Source of the DNA: Pseudomonas sp. SJZ079
Lineage (GTDB): Bacteria > Pseudomonadota > Gammaproteobacteria > Pseudomonadales > Pseudomonadaceae
Direction of reading: 5' to 3'
Length of the DNA: 64,000 bases
Assembly (NCBI RefSeq): GCF_007993865.1
Contig: NZ_VIUH01000003.1
Span: forward strand, 1 to 64,000
Below the pieces are notes generated by a model, which saw nothing but the letters and a program-made list of their open reading frames with translations, was not told the DNA's origin and did no database searches. Each line of letters begins with the position of its first letter. Position 1 is the stretch's first letter. Of this stretch, positions 30,852 through 40,543 are shown piece by piece. Position numbers and translations under genes: made by a program.

Positions 30852-31868
30852 TCAGAAGCCTTCCAGGACGATCTTGCCGCGTGAGCTGCCGCTCTCCAGT
30901 AGCGCATGGGCACGGCGCAGATTGTGTGCATTGATGGTGCCGAAGTGCTCGCCGAGGGTGGTCTTCAGTACGCCGTTGTCGACCAGTTGGCTGACCCGGT
31001 TGAGCAGGTGATGCTGCTCGATCATGTCGGCGGTTGCGAACAGCGAGCGGGTGAACATCAGCTCCCAATGCAGCGACAGGCTCTTGCCCTTGAGCTTCAT
31101 CACGTCCAGCGGCTGCGCGGGGTCGTCGATCAGCGCCAGACGGCCTTGTGGGGCCAGGGCTTCGACCAGCTGCTCGAAGTGCTGGTCGGTCTGGGTCAGG
31201 CTGGCGACATGGGTCACCTGATCGATACCGATGCGCTTGAGCTCTTCGCTCAGGGGCTTGCGGTGGTCGATCACATGGTGGGCGCCGAGGTCGCGGACCC
31301 AGGTCTGGGTCTCGGGGCGAGAAGCTGTGCCAATCACGGTCAGTCCGGTGAGTTGACGGGCCAACTGGGTGAGGATCGAGCCGACGCCGCCGGCGGCGCC
31401 GACGATCAGCAGGCTCTGGCCCTGATCGCTGTTGCCCTCGGCGATCTGCAGACGCTCGAACAGCAATTCCCAGGCGGTGATCGCAGTCAGTGGCAGCGCC
31501 GCGGCCTGGGCGTACGACAGGCTGCTGGGCATGCGCCCGACGATGCGTTCGTCCACCACATGCAGTTCGCTGTTGGCGCCGGCCCGGTTGATCGCGCCGG
31601 CATAAAACACCTGGTCACCCGGCTGAAACAGACTGACCTCACTGCCTACGGCTCTGACCACACCGGCGGCGTCCCAACCCAGTACCTTGGGTTGCCGATC
31701 CTCTGGCGCGACGTTGCGGCGAATTTTAGTGTCCACCGGGTTCACCGAGATGGCGTTGACTTTGACCAGCAGGTCGCGTGGGCCAGGGCTGGGCTCCGGC
31801 AGTTGCAGGTCCTGCAGCGACTCGGGGTGTTCGGCGGGCAGCGATTGCAGGTAGGCGATGGCTTTCAT
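30852..31868 (-). CDS. Zinc-type alcohol dehydrogenase-like / quinone oxidoreductase family protein
   Basis: Medium-chain dehydrogenase/reductase of 338 residues. The GroES-like N-terminal domain (NAISVNPVDTKIRRN, GWDAAGVVRAVG) is followed by the NAD(P)-binding fold with GAAGGVGSILTQLARQL. The structural and catalytic zinc cysteines of true alcohol dehydrogenases are missing, which fits the ZADH/quinone-reductase class. Twenty-seven bases downstream of a monooxygenase-like gene and divergent from a LysR regulator; the three probably form one response unit to quinones or electrophiles. Confidence 0.88.
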   Translation of the reverse strand: MKAIAYLQSLPAEHPESLQDLQLPEPSPGPRDLLVKVNAISVNPVDTKIRRNVAPEDRQPKVLGWDAAGVVRAVGSEVSLFQPGDQVFYAGAINRAGANSELHVVDERIVGRMPSSLSYAQAAALPLTAITAWELLFERLQIAEGNSDQGQSLLIVGAAGGVGSILTQLARQLTGLTVIGTASRPETQTWVRDLGAHHVIDHRKPLSEELKRIGIDQVTHVASLTQTDQHFEQLVEALAPQGRLALIDDPAQPLDVMKLKGKSLSLHWELMFTRSLFATADMIEQHHLLNRVSQLVDNGVLKTTLGEHFGTINAHNLRRAHALLESGSSRGKIVLEGF

Positions 31869-31895
31869 AAGGGTTCCTCGATCCGGGTGGCGCAG

Positions 31896-32189
31896 TCAGA
31901 CGATGCGCCGCAGGTGGTTGAGTTCGACACTGGCGAGTTGCGCGTTGAAGGCCGCGCCGAAGGCTTGATAGTGCGCCGTGGCCTGGTGCGCGGCGAGGGC
32001 GGCGGCGTCGAGCCATTGCTCGATCATCACCAGCACAGTGGCAGTGCTGTGTTGTTGGTGCAGGTCGTACTGCAGGCAACCCGCCTCGGCGCGGCTGGCG
32101 TTGACCAGCTTCTCCAGGCCTTCGAGCAATGCTGCGTCGGGAGCCTGGTGCAGGGTCAGCGTGGCGATCAGGGTGATGGGTGTGGGCAT
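31896..32189 (-). CDS. Putative quinol monooxygenase (ABM domain)
   Basis: A 97-residue single-domain dimeric alpha+beta barrel protein like YgiN. Conserved features are SRAEAGCLQYDLHQ, VLVMIEQWLDAAALAAHQATAHYQAF split over helices and strands. Members oxidise quinols or act in antibiotic biosynthesis; the substrate here is not known. ATG at 32189 follows GGAGAG. It leads a two-gene operon with the oxidoreductase. Confidence 0.85.
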   Translation of the reverse strand: MPTPITLIATLTLHQAPDAALLEGLEKLVNASRAEAGCLQYDLHQQHSTATVLVMIEQWLDAAALAAHQATAHYQAFGAAFNAQLASVELNHLRRIV

Positions 32190-32292
32190 GGGCAACTCTC
32201 CAAAGTAGAGGGCCATCCTCGTCTATTTCATAATCGGGAAAAAGCGCGTAGGAATAGAGTCTCTTTCAATCTTTTTTTGATAATAGGTCGCC

Positions 32293-33210
32293 ATGCTGCG
32301 CTTCGATGACTTACAACTGTTCGTGCGTACCGCGCAAACCGGCAGCTTGTCGGCCGCGGCGCGGGTTCTGGAGATTTCACCGGCGGTGGCCAGCGCCGCG
32401 CTGAAACGGCTGGAGGCTCAATTGGATGTGCGCCTGTTCGCCCGCTCGACCCGCAGCCTGCGCCTGACCTCGCAGGGCGAGTTGTTCCTCGAACACGCTC
32501 GGCTGGCCTTGCAGAACTTGGAGGATGGGCGTCAGCTACTGGCCGGCAGCAAGGCCGGCATCAGCGGCCTGCTGCAGTTGTCGGCCCCCTCGGACTTCGG
32601 TCGCAACACCCTGTTGCCCTGGCTCGACGAATTCCAGCAGGCGCACCCGCAGCTGCACTTGCGCCTGCTGCTCGGCGATCGGGTCAGCGACCTGTTTCGC
32701 GAGCCGGTGGATATAGCCCTGCGCTACGGCGCGCCCGAGGACTCCAGCCTGGTCGCGCTGCCGGTCGCCGCCAGCAACAGGCGGGTGCTCTGCGCGGCGC
32801 CCGAGTACCTGGAGCGGCATGGGCGGCCGCACTCGCTGAGCGATCTGACGCGCCACAACTGCCTGCTCTACATGCTCGGTGGTCGGGTGCATGAGCGCTG
32901 GCGGTTTTTCGATGGCAAGCGCGAGCAGAGCCAGAGTGTCAGCGGTGATCGCCTCAGCGACGACGCCGATGTGGTGCGCCGTTGGGCCGTGGCCGGTGTC
33001 GGGCTGGTGTACAAGTCCTGGCTGGATGTGGCCGGGGACGTGCGGGCGGGGCGGCTCAAGGTCTTACTGCCGGAGTGGCGGGGCGCGCCGACGCCGCTCA
33101 ACCTGATCTGCGCCCATCGCGCACAACTGAGTACGCCGGTGAACCTGCTGCGCGAGTTCGTCCAGGCCCGTTGCGCCGAGTTGTTGGCGCATGCGCCCTG
33201 GCCGCACTAG
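32293..33210 (+). CDS. LysR-family regulator
   Basis: LysR-type regulator, 305 residues, with winged HTH at about 3-60 (LQLFVRTAQTGSLSAAARVLEISPAVASAALKRLE, a CrgA-like subgroup) and a periplasmic-binding-like effector domain from about 90. It is divergent from the monooxygenase/oxidoreductase pair with a 103-base AT-richer spacer, so it very likely controls them; electrophile or quinone ligands would fit but are inference. Confidence 0.88.
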   Translation: MLRFDDLQLFVRTAQTGSLSAAARVLEISPAVASAALKRLEAQLDVRLFARSTRSLRLTSQGELFLEHARLALQNLEDGRQLLAGSKAGISGLLQLSAPSDFGRNTLLPWLDEFQQAHPQLHLRLLLGDRVSDLFREPVDIALRYGAPEDSSLVALPVAASNRRVLCAAPEYLERHGRPHSLSDLTRHNCLLYMLGGRVHERWRFFDGKREQSQSVSGDRLSDDADVVRRWAVAGVGLVYKSWLDVAGDVRAGRLKVLLPEWRGAPTPLNLICAHRAQLSTPVNLLREFVQARCAELLAHAPWPH

Positions 33211-33292
33211 GCTTGCGCTTGACCATACTGTGGCAATCGACCGCAGCTCGGTGCTCTTGTTGCCGCGGAACTAACTGCTAGAGTCGCCAACC

Positions 33293-33679
33293 ATGAAACT
33301 GGCCCGTACTGACCGCTCGCTGACTGCCTGGATCCTGTATTTCAGCATCCTGTTCAGTGCGCTCGCCTGCAGTATCGGTCATGGCCAGATGGCCGGCTTA
33401 CAGCTCAGCGGCCTCGATGGGCTGTATTGCTCGGCCGCGGGTGGCGATGGTCCGGCGGTCGACTTCGGCGGCGCCGGTGTGCCCATGCCGAATCCGGCCA
33501 GCGGTTTCGGCTGCGCACTGGCCTCCAGCTTCGTCGGCCTGACATTGGCCGCCTTCTTCGGCTTGCTGGGGCTGCTGCCGCGCGGCGAAAGCCCAGCCCC
33601 CAGCCCGCCAACACGGCTGGGCACCGCCGTCCGGCACGCCTGGCCCTCGCTCAATCCCCGTGCTCCCCCTCTGATCTAG
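33293..33679 (+). CDS. DUF2946 family protein
   Basis: A 128-residue protein with a hydrophobic N-terminal segment, then ALACSIGHGQMAGLQ and a later GFGCALASS, cysteines and His-Gly-Gln-Met typical of DUF2946 proteins that accompany copper uptake genes in Pseudomonas. A second hydrophobic stretch lies at about 95-115 of the product's middle, followed by a Pro-rich tail. It precedes a PepSY membrane protein and a PCu(A)C chaperone; a copper role is inferred from this. Confidence 0.75.
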   Translation: MKLARTDRSLTAWILYFSILFSALACSIGHGQMAGLQLSGLDGLYCSAAGGDGPAVDFGGAGVPMPNPASGFGCALASSFVGLTLAAFFGLLGLLPRGESPAPSPPTRLGTAVRHAWPSLNPRAPPLI

Positions 33680-33816
33680 CGCCCTCTCAGGCCCGGCCCT
33701 GTGCTGCGCCTGTCCTGTTCTTCGATCCTGTCGCTAATCGCGCCTTTCTGCGCGGTTCGTCGCGCGGGGATCGGAGTCTGCGAGTGTCATGCGACGCGCT
33801 ACATCGGAGCATAAAA

Positions 33817-35193
33817 ATGAAACAGTCCACTCCGTCGTTCTACAACCTGGCCTGGCGTTGGCACTTCTACGCCGGGCTCCTGGTCATTCCCTTCCTGATC
33901 CTGCTGTCGCTGACCGGGATGGTTTATCTGTTCAAACCGCAGCTGGATCAGCTGATGTACGCCGATCTGCTGCAGGTGCCGGTGGCCGAGCAGCGCTTGA
34001 GCGCCGATCAGCAACTGGCGGTGGTTCAGCGGGCTTACCCACAGGCGAACGTGCAGCAGTACCTGCCGTCGCTGCAGGCGGACCGCAGTGCGCAGTTCGT
34101 CGTCGACAACGCCGGGCAAGCCCTCAACCTGTTCGTCGACCCTTACCGGGGCACGCTGCTGGGCAGCCAGGATGCGCAGAACAATCTGCAGGCGATTGCC
34201 CGAGCGCTGCATGGCGAGCTGATGATCGGCACCCTCGGCGATCGGCTGATCGAGTTGGCCGCCGGCTGGGGCATCGTGCTGCTAGTGTCCGGGCTGTACC
34301 TGTGGTGGCCGCGCGGCAGTGGCGGCGCCGGGGTGCTGTGGCCACGCCTGGACAATCGCGGTCGCCTGTTCTGGCGCGACCTGCACGCGGTCAGCGGTTT
34401 CTGGGGCTCACTGCTGTTGTTGTTCATGCTGCTCACCGGGATGACCTGGACCGGTTACTGGGGCGCGCAATTCGCCGGCGCCTGGAATCACTTCCCGGCG
34501 GCCATGTGGGATGCGGTGCCCACGTCCGATCAGCAGGCCCGCAGCCTCAACACCAGCACGCGGCAGACCGTGGCCTGGGCGGTGGAGACGACTCCGCTGC
34601 CGTTGTCCGACCCGCATGCCGCGCACAACGGCAGCGCCACCGCTCAGAGCATCAGTGCCGCGCCGCAGATCGGCCTGCAGCAGGTGGTCGATACGGCCAG
34701 CGCGCGCGGCGTGCAGCCGGGCTTCAGCATCACCCTGCCCAAGGGCGCCGAAGGGGTGTACAGCATCGCGCTGTTCGCCGATGACCCGCGTCACGACGCC
34801 ACCCTGCACCTCGATCAGTACAGCGGCGCGGTGCTCGCCGATGTGCGCTGGCAGGACTACGGCCTGGTGGCGAAAACCGTGGAGGGCGGCGTGATGCTGC
34901 ATGAGGGCAAGCTGTTCGGCCTGCCTAATCAGCTGCTGATGTTGGCGGTCTGTCTGCTGGTGCTGCTCAGCGCCATCAGCGGTCTGGTCATGTGGTGGCA
35001 GCGCCGTCCGCAAGGCCGCTTCGGCGTGCCGCCGTTGCGCCATGATCTGCCGCGCTGGAAGACCGCGATTGTCGTCATGCTGCTGCTCGGCGCCGCATTC
35101 CCGCTGGTCGGTGCGTCGCTGTTGCTGATCTGGGTGCTGGACTGGTTGCTGCTGTCGCGCCTCGGTGCTCTGCGGCGCCTGGCCAACGGTTGA
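33817..35193 (+). CDS. PepSY-associated membrane protein
   Basis: PepSY/PiuB-type inner membrane protein of 458 residues. It begins SFYNLAWRWHFYAGLLVIPFLILLSLTGMVYLFKP, split here between the first helix and its flank, with three more helices at about 140-165, 195-215 and 370-460. WRWHFY and DLHAVSGFW hold conserved histidines. This family often reduces or moves metals (iron-siderophore or copper) at the inner membrane. The ATG at 33817 follows a GGAG. A longer open frame upstream overlaps DUF2946 and is not the real start. Confidence 0.88.
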   Translation: MKQSTPSFYNLAWRWHFYAGLLVIPFLILLSLTGMVYLFKPQLDQLMYADLLQVPVAEQRLSADQQLAVVQRAYPQANVQQYLPSLQADRSAQFVVDNAGQALNLFVDPYRGTLLGSQDAQNNLQAIARALHGELMIGTLGDRLIELAAGWGIVLLVSGLYLWWPRGSGGAGVLWPRLDNRGRLFWRDLHAVSGFWGSLLLLFMLLTGMTWTGYWGAQFAGAWNHFPAAMWDAVPTSDQQARSLNTSTRQTVAWAVETTPLPLSDPHAAHNGSATAQSISAAPQIGLQQVVDTASARGVQPGFSITLPKGAEGVYSIALFADDPRHDATLHLDQYSGAVLADVRWQDYGLVAKTVEGGVMLHEGKLFGLPNQLLMLAVCLLVLLSAISGLVMWWQRRPQGRFGVPPLRHDLPRWKTAIVVMLLLGAAFPLVGASLLLIWVLDWLLLSRLGALRRLANG

Positions 35194-35308
35194 TCGGCCC
35201 CTGATAGCGAGGCAGCTGCAGGCCAAATCCGGACCGGCTGCGCAGCTGCGAATTCAGTCACATAAGCGTGCATATCCCGGACACAAGGTCCGTCACTGGA
35301 GGTTCACC

Positions 35309-35779
35309 ATGCTGTTGAAGAAAACCCTGCTGCTGATCGCGTTGCTCGCGCCCTGGCTGTTCGCCTCGGCCCATGACTACCAGGCCGGCGAGCTGCACAT
35401 CGAGCACCCCTGGTCGCGCGAGATGCCGCCGGTGGCGCCGACTGCGGCTGTCTATTTCGTGGTGCACAACAAGGGCAGTCAGGCCGATCGCCTGCTTGGC
35501 GCGCAGACCCCGGTAGCCGGCAAGGCCGAGTTTCATGAGCACCTGCATGCCGATGGCCTGATGAAGATGCAGCAGGTGCAGACGGTGGATATTCCGGCCG
35601 GCGGCGAGGTCAGGTTCGCGCCCATGGCCTACCACGTGATGTTGTTCGACCTGAAACGGCAGCTGCAGGACGGCGAGCGTTTTCCCTTGACCCTGACCTT
35701 CGAGAAGGCCGGCGCGGTTCAGGTGGGCGTGACGGTGCAGAAGGAGCCGCAGGCCGACGACGCCGCCCATCAGCATTGA
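35309..35779 (+). CDS. Periplasmic copper chaperone PCu(A)C
   Basis: Exported 156-residue cupredoxin-like protein of the PCu(A)C family, which binds Cu(I) and passes it to cytochrome oxidase. A signal peptide ends near LFASA. The binding pattern is H-x10-M-x21-H-x-M: here FHEHLHADGLMKMQQV and MAYHVMLFDL supply the His and Met ligands. The ATG at 35309 follows GGAGG. Its place after DUF2946 and PepSY supports a copper delivery cluster. Confidence 0.92.
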   Translation: MLLKKTLLLIALLAPWLFASAHDYQAGELHIEHPWSREMPPVAPTAAVYFVVHNKGSQADRLLGAQTPVAGKAEFHEHLHADGLMKMQQVQTVDIPAGGEVRFAPMAYHVMLFDLKRQLQDGERFPLTLTFEKAGAVQVGVTVQKEPQADDAAHQH

Positions 35780-35827
35780 GCGACGACTGGCGCTGATGCG
35801 CCTGGCCCGCAGCGGTACCCGGCGGAC

Positions 35828-36562
35828 TCAGGGGCTGCCGTCCAGCAAGCGGGTCACCTGGCCTTCGGCCTTGAGGCTGTCGAAGGCGGCGCGGGTGCGC
35901 GTCACCAGCTCATCGGCCGTGGCCAGGCTGTAGGCCATGTACAGGCCCGTCGACAGTGCGTCCAGGGTGTAGAGCTGTTCCAGGCTCGCGCAGTCGATAC
36001 GAGCGTCTTCGCAGAGCATAGCGACATCGCGCTCCGGCATCGGCACCAGTTGCACCTGCTGGTTCAGCAGCTTCTGGAAGTTATCGCGGTTGTGCGCCGA
36101 GACCACCAGTTTTTTGAAACCCTGAGTGCGCAGGTATTTCTGGCGTACGTCGTCGCGTAGCACGCCGACGCTGTATTGCTGGGCGTCCTGCAGGCTGTGC
36201 ACCTGGATGTCCTCGCGCGCCCGCAGCTTGTAGAAGTGATAGTCGATATGAGTGATTTCGCTGACCCATTTGAACAGCGGTTCGCGCGCCGTTGTGCGGG
36301 CGATCAGGTAGATCAGCACGTTAGGTTGCTGCAACGCCATGTCGTAGGCGCGCGCCCAGGGGTACAGGGCGAGGCGATAGTCGTTGAACCCGGCGCGCTG
36401 CAGCGTGGCTTCGACCACCGCGCTCGCCGGCCCGGCCACTCGGCCGTGTTCCAGGTAGCTGAAGGAGGTGTCTTCGGTGACGACCTGGATGCCTTGTGCC
36501 TGACTGCCGCTACAGACCAAGGCGAGCAGCAGGGCGATCCAGATGGACTGAGGTGGTGTCAT
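35828..36562 (-). CDS. Periplasmic solute-binding protein (family 3-like)
   Basis: Transporter substrate-binding domain of the SBP family 3 type, 244 residues from the ATG at 36562 (GAGG six bases upstream), with a signal peptide ending near GSQAQG. Typical parts are IQVVTEDTSFSY, ALYPWARAYDMAL and ILYLIARTTAR-like segments. There is no ABC permease or ATPase nearby. It is the third gene of an operon after another binding protein and a diguanylate cyclase, 20 bases beyond the cyclase stop, suggesting a signalling rather than transport role. Confidence 0.85.
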   Translation of the reverse strand: MTPPQSIWIALLLALVCSGSQAQGIQVVTEDTSFSYLEHGRVAGPASAVVEATLQRAGFNDYRLALYPWARAYDMALQQPNVLIYLIARTTAREPLFKWVSEITHIDYHFYKLRAREDIQVHSLQDAQQYSVGVLRDDVRQKYLRTQGFKKLVVSAHNRDNFQKLLNQQVQLVPMPERDVAMLCEDARIDCASLEQLYTLDALSTGLYMAYSLATADELVTRTRAAFDSLKAEGQVTRLLDGSP

Positions 36563-36582
36563 GACGGACCTCGGTGATGTCA

Positions 36583-37932
36583 TCATTCGGCGATTCGGTC
36601 GCGCCCCATGCGCTTGGCGCGGTACAGCGCCTGGTCGGCGGATTGCAGCAATAGATCGAAACGGTCCATGGTCTGCGGGTCGAACTGCGCAACGCCGATG
36701 CTCAGCGTCACGTGCGGTGCCACCTGCGAGCTGGCGTGTACCAGGGCCTGAGTCGCGAGGCCCTGACGCAGGCGTTCTGCGGCCTTGCGTGCCTGCTCGA
36801 GGTCGGCGCCCGGTAGCAGCACGGCAAACTCTTCACCGCCGACCCGCGCCACCAGCTCGCCGGCACGAGCGAAGACATTCTTCAAGGTTTCGGCCACCGT
36901 TTGCAGGCACTGGTCGCCCAGGGCGTGGCCGTAGGTGTCGTTGTAGAGTTTGAAGAAATCCACGTCGCACATCAGCACCGACAGTGGCTGGCCCAGGCGT
37001 GTCGCGCGGCGGAACTCGACGTCCTTCACTTCGTCGAAATGCCGGCGGTTGGCCAGTCCGGTCAACGGGTCGCTGCGTGTGAGCTCCTCCAGGCGGCTGT
37101 TGGCCGCACGCAGTTCGGCCGTTCGCTCTGCTACCAGGTCGGCCAGGCGATCGCGGTGTGCAGCCAGGTCGTGTTCGTCCCGGCGCTGCTGCTCGAGGTA
37201 ATCCGACAGCTTGCCTTGCAGGTCGTTGACCCCGGCTTCCAGCAGGCTCAGCTCGTCGCGGCGCGACGCCTGCCGATCGATGCGCAATAGCTGCTTGAGA
37301 TTGGCGGGCGACAGTTCGCCCAGATGCTGCGCGATGTGCCGTACATGCACCGTGACCGAGCGGTTGAACATCCACATGATCAAGCCCGCCAGCAGCAGCG
37401 ACTGGATGACCTGGGTGACCACGATGCTGGCCACGTCACTCAGCAGGCGCCGCCAGAGCACCCGCTCGTCGCCCTCGATGATCAGCTCGCCGACGGTCTC
37501 GCTCGCACCAGGGTAGGGCTCGTAGGTGAGCATCCGCTGCAGCGATGGCACCAGTGGCGAGGCTGAACCTGAGGTGCGTTGTCGGCCCAATACTTCGGGT
37601 GCGCGCCCGGCCCGGCGGATGCTCAGTTGCACCCGGCCTACCGGGGCGGCCTGGACGACGCTGTCCAGTTGGGTCTGCAAGGTTTCGCGATCCATTTCCC
37701 AGATCGCCTTGGACAGCGTGCGTTGGAACACCTGGTCGATCAGCCGCAGCTCGGCGGTCATCGCGCTCAGGTTGCCGTTCCACGCCGACCCGGTGCGCAC
37801 GGTCACTGTGACCAGGGTGAACAGCGCGCAAAATGTCAGGGTCGCCAGCACCAGGCGGCGTCCAAGCGAGCTGGCGGGCAGGACCCGTGCCGGCCGTTCG
37901 GCAGCAGGCTCGCTGGCAGGCGGCGTGCGCAC
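36583..37932 (-). CDS. Membrane-bound diguanylate cyclase
   Basis: Makes c-di-GMP from GTP. One membrane helix near residues 22-45 and a second near 160-180 frame a periplasmic sensor of about 115 residues (QRTLSKAIWEMDRETLQTQL). A HAMP-like and coiled-coil linker leads to a GGDEF domain from about 290 with RSDPLTGLANRRHF and the active GGEEF. The inhibitory-site RxxD is RAGE here. The GTG at 37932 lies seven bases after AGAGGTGG, two bases from the upstream gene's stop, giving 449 residues. Sandwiched between two binding proteins that could control its periplasmic domain. Confidence 0.9.
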   Translation of the reverse strand: MRTPPASEPAAERPARVLPASSLGRRLVLATLTFCALFTLVTVTVRTGSAWNGNLSAMTAELRLIDQVFQRTLSKAIWEMDRETLQTQLDSVVQAAPVGRVQLSIRRAGRAPEVLGRQRTSGSASPLVPSLQRMLTYEPYPGASETVGELIIEGDERVLWRRLLSDVASIVVTQVIQSLLLAGLIMWMFNRSVTVHVRHIAQHLGELSPANLKQLLRIDRQASRRDELSLLEAGVNDLQGKLSDYLEQQRRDEHDLAAHRDRLADLVAERTAELRAANSRLEELTRSDPLTGLANRRHFDEVKDVEFRRATRLGQPLSVLMCDVDFFKLYNDTYGHALGDQCLQTVAETLKNVFARAGELVARVGGEEFAVLLPGADLEQARKAAERLRQGLATQALVHASSQVAPHVTLSIGVAQFDPQTMDRFDLLLQSADQALYRAKRMGRDRIAE

Positions 37933-37933
37933 G

Positions 37934-38698
37934 CTACAGCCACCTCTTGGCGATGGCAGCGTAGGTGCCGTTGTTGCGGATGGTTTGCAGGCCCTGGCGG
38001 AAGCGCTCGACGGTGGCATCCGCGGTCTGTCGGCTGAAGGCCATGTTCAGCCCGTCGCTACCGTTCAGTTCGGGCAGACTCAGTACGGGTATCACCGCCC
38101 TGTTTGGATCGTCACCCGCCTGGCGGATCAGGTACAGGGCGTTCAACTCGATGGAGATCCACAGGTCGACGCGACCGAGCTTGAATTTCTCGTAGTTGTA
38201 CGCGTACTTGTTGTTCGACTGCAGGTTCTTGCCGACCGCAAAGCCTTTGCTCACCAGGTATTGCTCGCCGGCGTCCTGCTTGACGGTGGCGATCTGGTAC
38301 TGGCGCGCGTCGTCGAGGGTCTTGAGCTGGATGTCGCTGTCGGACCTGGCGTACAGGTACCAGTGCATCGGCGCGACCACGCCCACCCACTTGAACAGCT
38401 GCTCGCGCTGGGCGGTGCGGGTGATCGAGTAGATCAGCACGTTCTCGGCATTCAGCGCGATGTCGTAGGCGCGTGCCCAGGGCATGGACTGGATGCTCGC
38501 CTGTTCACCGATTTCCTCCAGCACGGCCTGCACGACTTCAGTGCTCATGCCGGTGAGTCGCCCGTCCTGAGTCATGTTGTAGGGAGGCAGCTCCTCGGTG
38601 ACGATCTGGATCGCGTCGCCTGCCATGGCTCGCAGCGACAGGCAAGCCAGGGCGGCGAGCACCACGCTACGGGCGACTGTGAACAACGACTGTTTCAT
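37934..38698 (-). CDS. Periplasmic solute-binding protein (family 3-like)
   Basis: First gene of the three-gene operon. A signal peptide ends near LRAMAG, then IQIVTEELPPYNMTQDGRLTG, SMPWARAYDIAL and ISITRTAQREQLFKWVG-like motifs of family 3 binding proteins (amino acid or amine ligands in known cases). 254 residues. It resembles the third gene of the operon in these same motifs, suggesting duplication. No transport partners are encoded nearby; the cyclase gene begins two bases after its stop. Confidence 0.88.
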   Translation of the reverse strand: MKQSLFTVARSVVLAALACLSLRAMAGDAIQIVTEELPPYNMTQDGRLTGMSTEVVQAVLEEIGEQASIQSMPWARAYDIALNAENVLIYSITRTAQREQLFKWVGVVAPMHWYLYARSDSDIQLKTLDDARQYQIATVKQDAGEQYLVSKGFAVGKNLQSNNKYAYNYEKFKLGRVDLWISIELNALYLIRQAGDDPNRAVIPVLSLPELNGSDGLNMAFSRQTADATVERFRQGLQTIRNNGTYAAIAKRWL

Positions 38699-39114
38699 GC
38701 GCTTGGCAACCTCGGTGACAACCTACCGGTGCGGGCAGGCAGTGGGCCTGGCCACTATATGGCCATCCATTGCGTAGGGTACACCTTCTTCTGTTTCGGC
38801 ACGGTGCGGAGAAACTTCAGGGTTTGCCTTCGTCAGCGCACTGCGCGGGCCTTGATTCGAGCCGGTTGCTCAGCCCGTGGCCGTTCGCCATGGCCCATCA
38901 TTCCAGTGTCGGCGCATGGCCTATCGAACGATCCGGGTCGCGTGCGAGGTCGGCGATAACCTGATGAGCGAGGCGCTTGCAGGCGGGCGTGAGCTGCGGC
39001 GCGGGGCCGGCGCCCGTCGGTCGCTTTAATACGAGTACGTCTTATTAGCTGGTTGGTTCTCGACTATATTTTCACTCGGATTTTGCTCTAACAATCCCGA
39101 CTGAGGAATCACTC
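38699..39114. other. Intergenic region, no convincing gene
   Basis: This 416-base stretch between divergent genes holds no gene I can support. A 37-codon open frame at 38916-39029 (MAYRTIRVACEVG) has coding-like third positions but no ribosome site. Close to the PepSY gene the sequence becomes AT-rich with TATATT near 39064, a possible -10. Confidence 0.4.
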
Positions 39115-39396
39115 ATGCGCATCCTGTTGCTGTTGTCCCTGGCTTTTCTGAGTCCCTTGGCATTCGCCAAGACCGAATGCACCACGGCCGACAAGGCCAC
39201 CTGGCAAGATCAGGACGACTTCCAGCAGGAGCTGGTGTTGCAGGGCTACGAGATCAAGAAGTTCAAGGTCACCGGCGGCAATTGCTACGAGATCTACGGT
39301 TACGACAAGGACAAGCGTAAGGTCGAGATCTACTTCGACCCGGTCAGCGGCAAGGTGGTCAAACATGAGTTCGAGGATGAAGAGGGCGGTTACTGA
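39115..39396 (+). CDS. Small exported PepSY-domain protein
   Basis: A 93-residue periplasmic protein. The signal peptide ends near PLAFA, followed by one PepSY domain: FQQELVLQGYEIKKFKV, NCYEIYGYDKDKRKVEIYFDP and SGKVVKHE. Two cysteines (TECTTAD, GGNCYE) could form a disulfide. Stand-alone PepSY proteins are often next to two-component systems; none is seen here. AGGAATC lies before the ATG. Confidence 0.88.
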   Translation: MRILLLLSLAFLSPLAFAKTECTTADKATWQDQDDFQQELVLQGYEIKKFKVTGGNCYEIYGYDKDKRKVEIYFDPVSGKVVKHEFEDEEGGY

Positions 39397-39449
39397 GTCC
39401 GCTTCGCTATACCCCAGCGCCTGAAGGGTGCAGTCATACAGGTGCGCTC

Positions 39450-39479
39450 CCGGTTGTGCGTCGAGACACGCACAACCGG
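39450..39479. terminator. Hairpin between convergent PepSY and deaminase genes
   Basis: CCGGTTGTGCGT and ACGCACAACCGG form a perfect 12-base stem with a six-base loop. No T-run is seen, so it may be a weak or factor-assisted terminator for both sides. Confidence 0.5.
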
Positions 39480-39490
39480 CAATCCCTGTT

Positions 39491-40453
<963 letters not shown>

Positions 40454-40506
40454 TCAGCGTGGTCGCTTGGCAGTTTAACCCTTGCCGCGGCAGGCGTGCG
40501 CAGCGC

Positions 40507-40534
40507 TGTAGGAGCCAGCAAGCTGGCTCCTACA
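40507..40534. repeat. REP-like palindrome
   Basis: TGTAGGAGCCAGC and GCTGGCTCCTACA form a 13-base perfect palindrome with a two-base centre, between the two deaminase genes and ten bases before the 8-oxoguanine deaminase stop. The same core returns at 46531-46591. Confidence 0.8.
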
Positions 40535-40543
40535 GGAGCTTCG

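Noticed and set aside
38916..39029. 37-codon frame MAYRTIRVACEVG in the spacer before the PepSY gene
   Set aside because: Third positions look coding, but there is no ribosome site and no family I recognise; support too weak.
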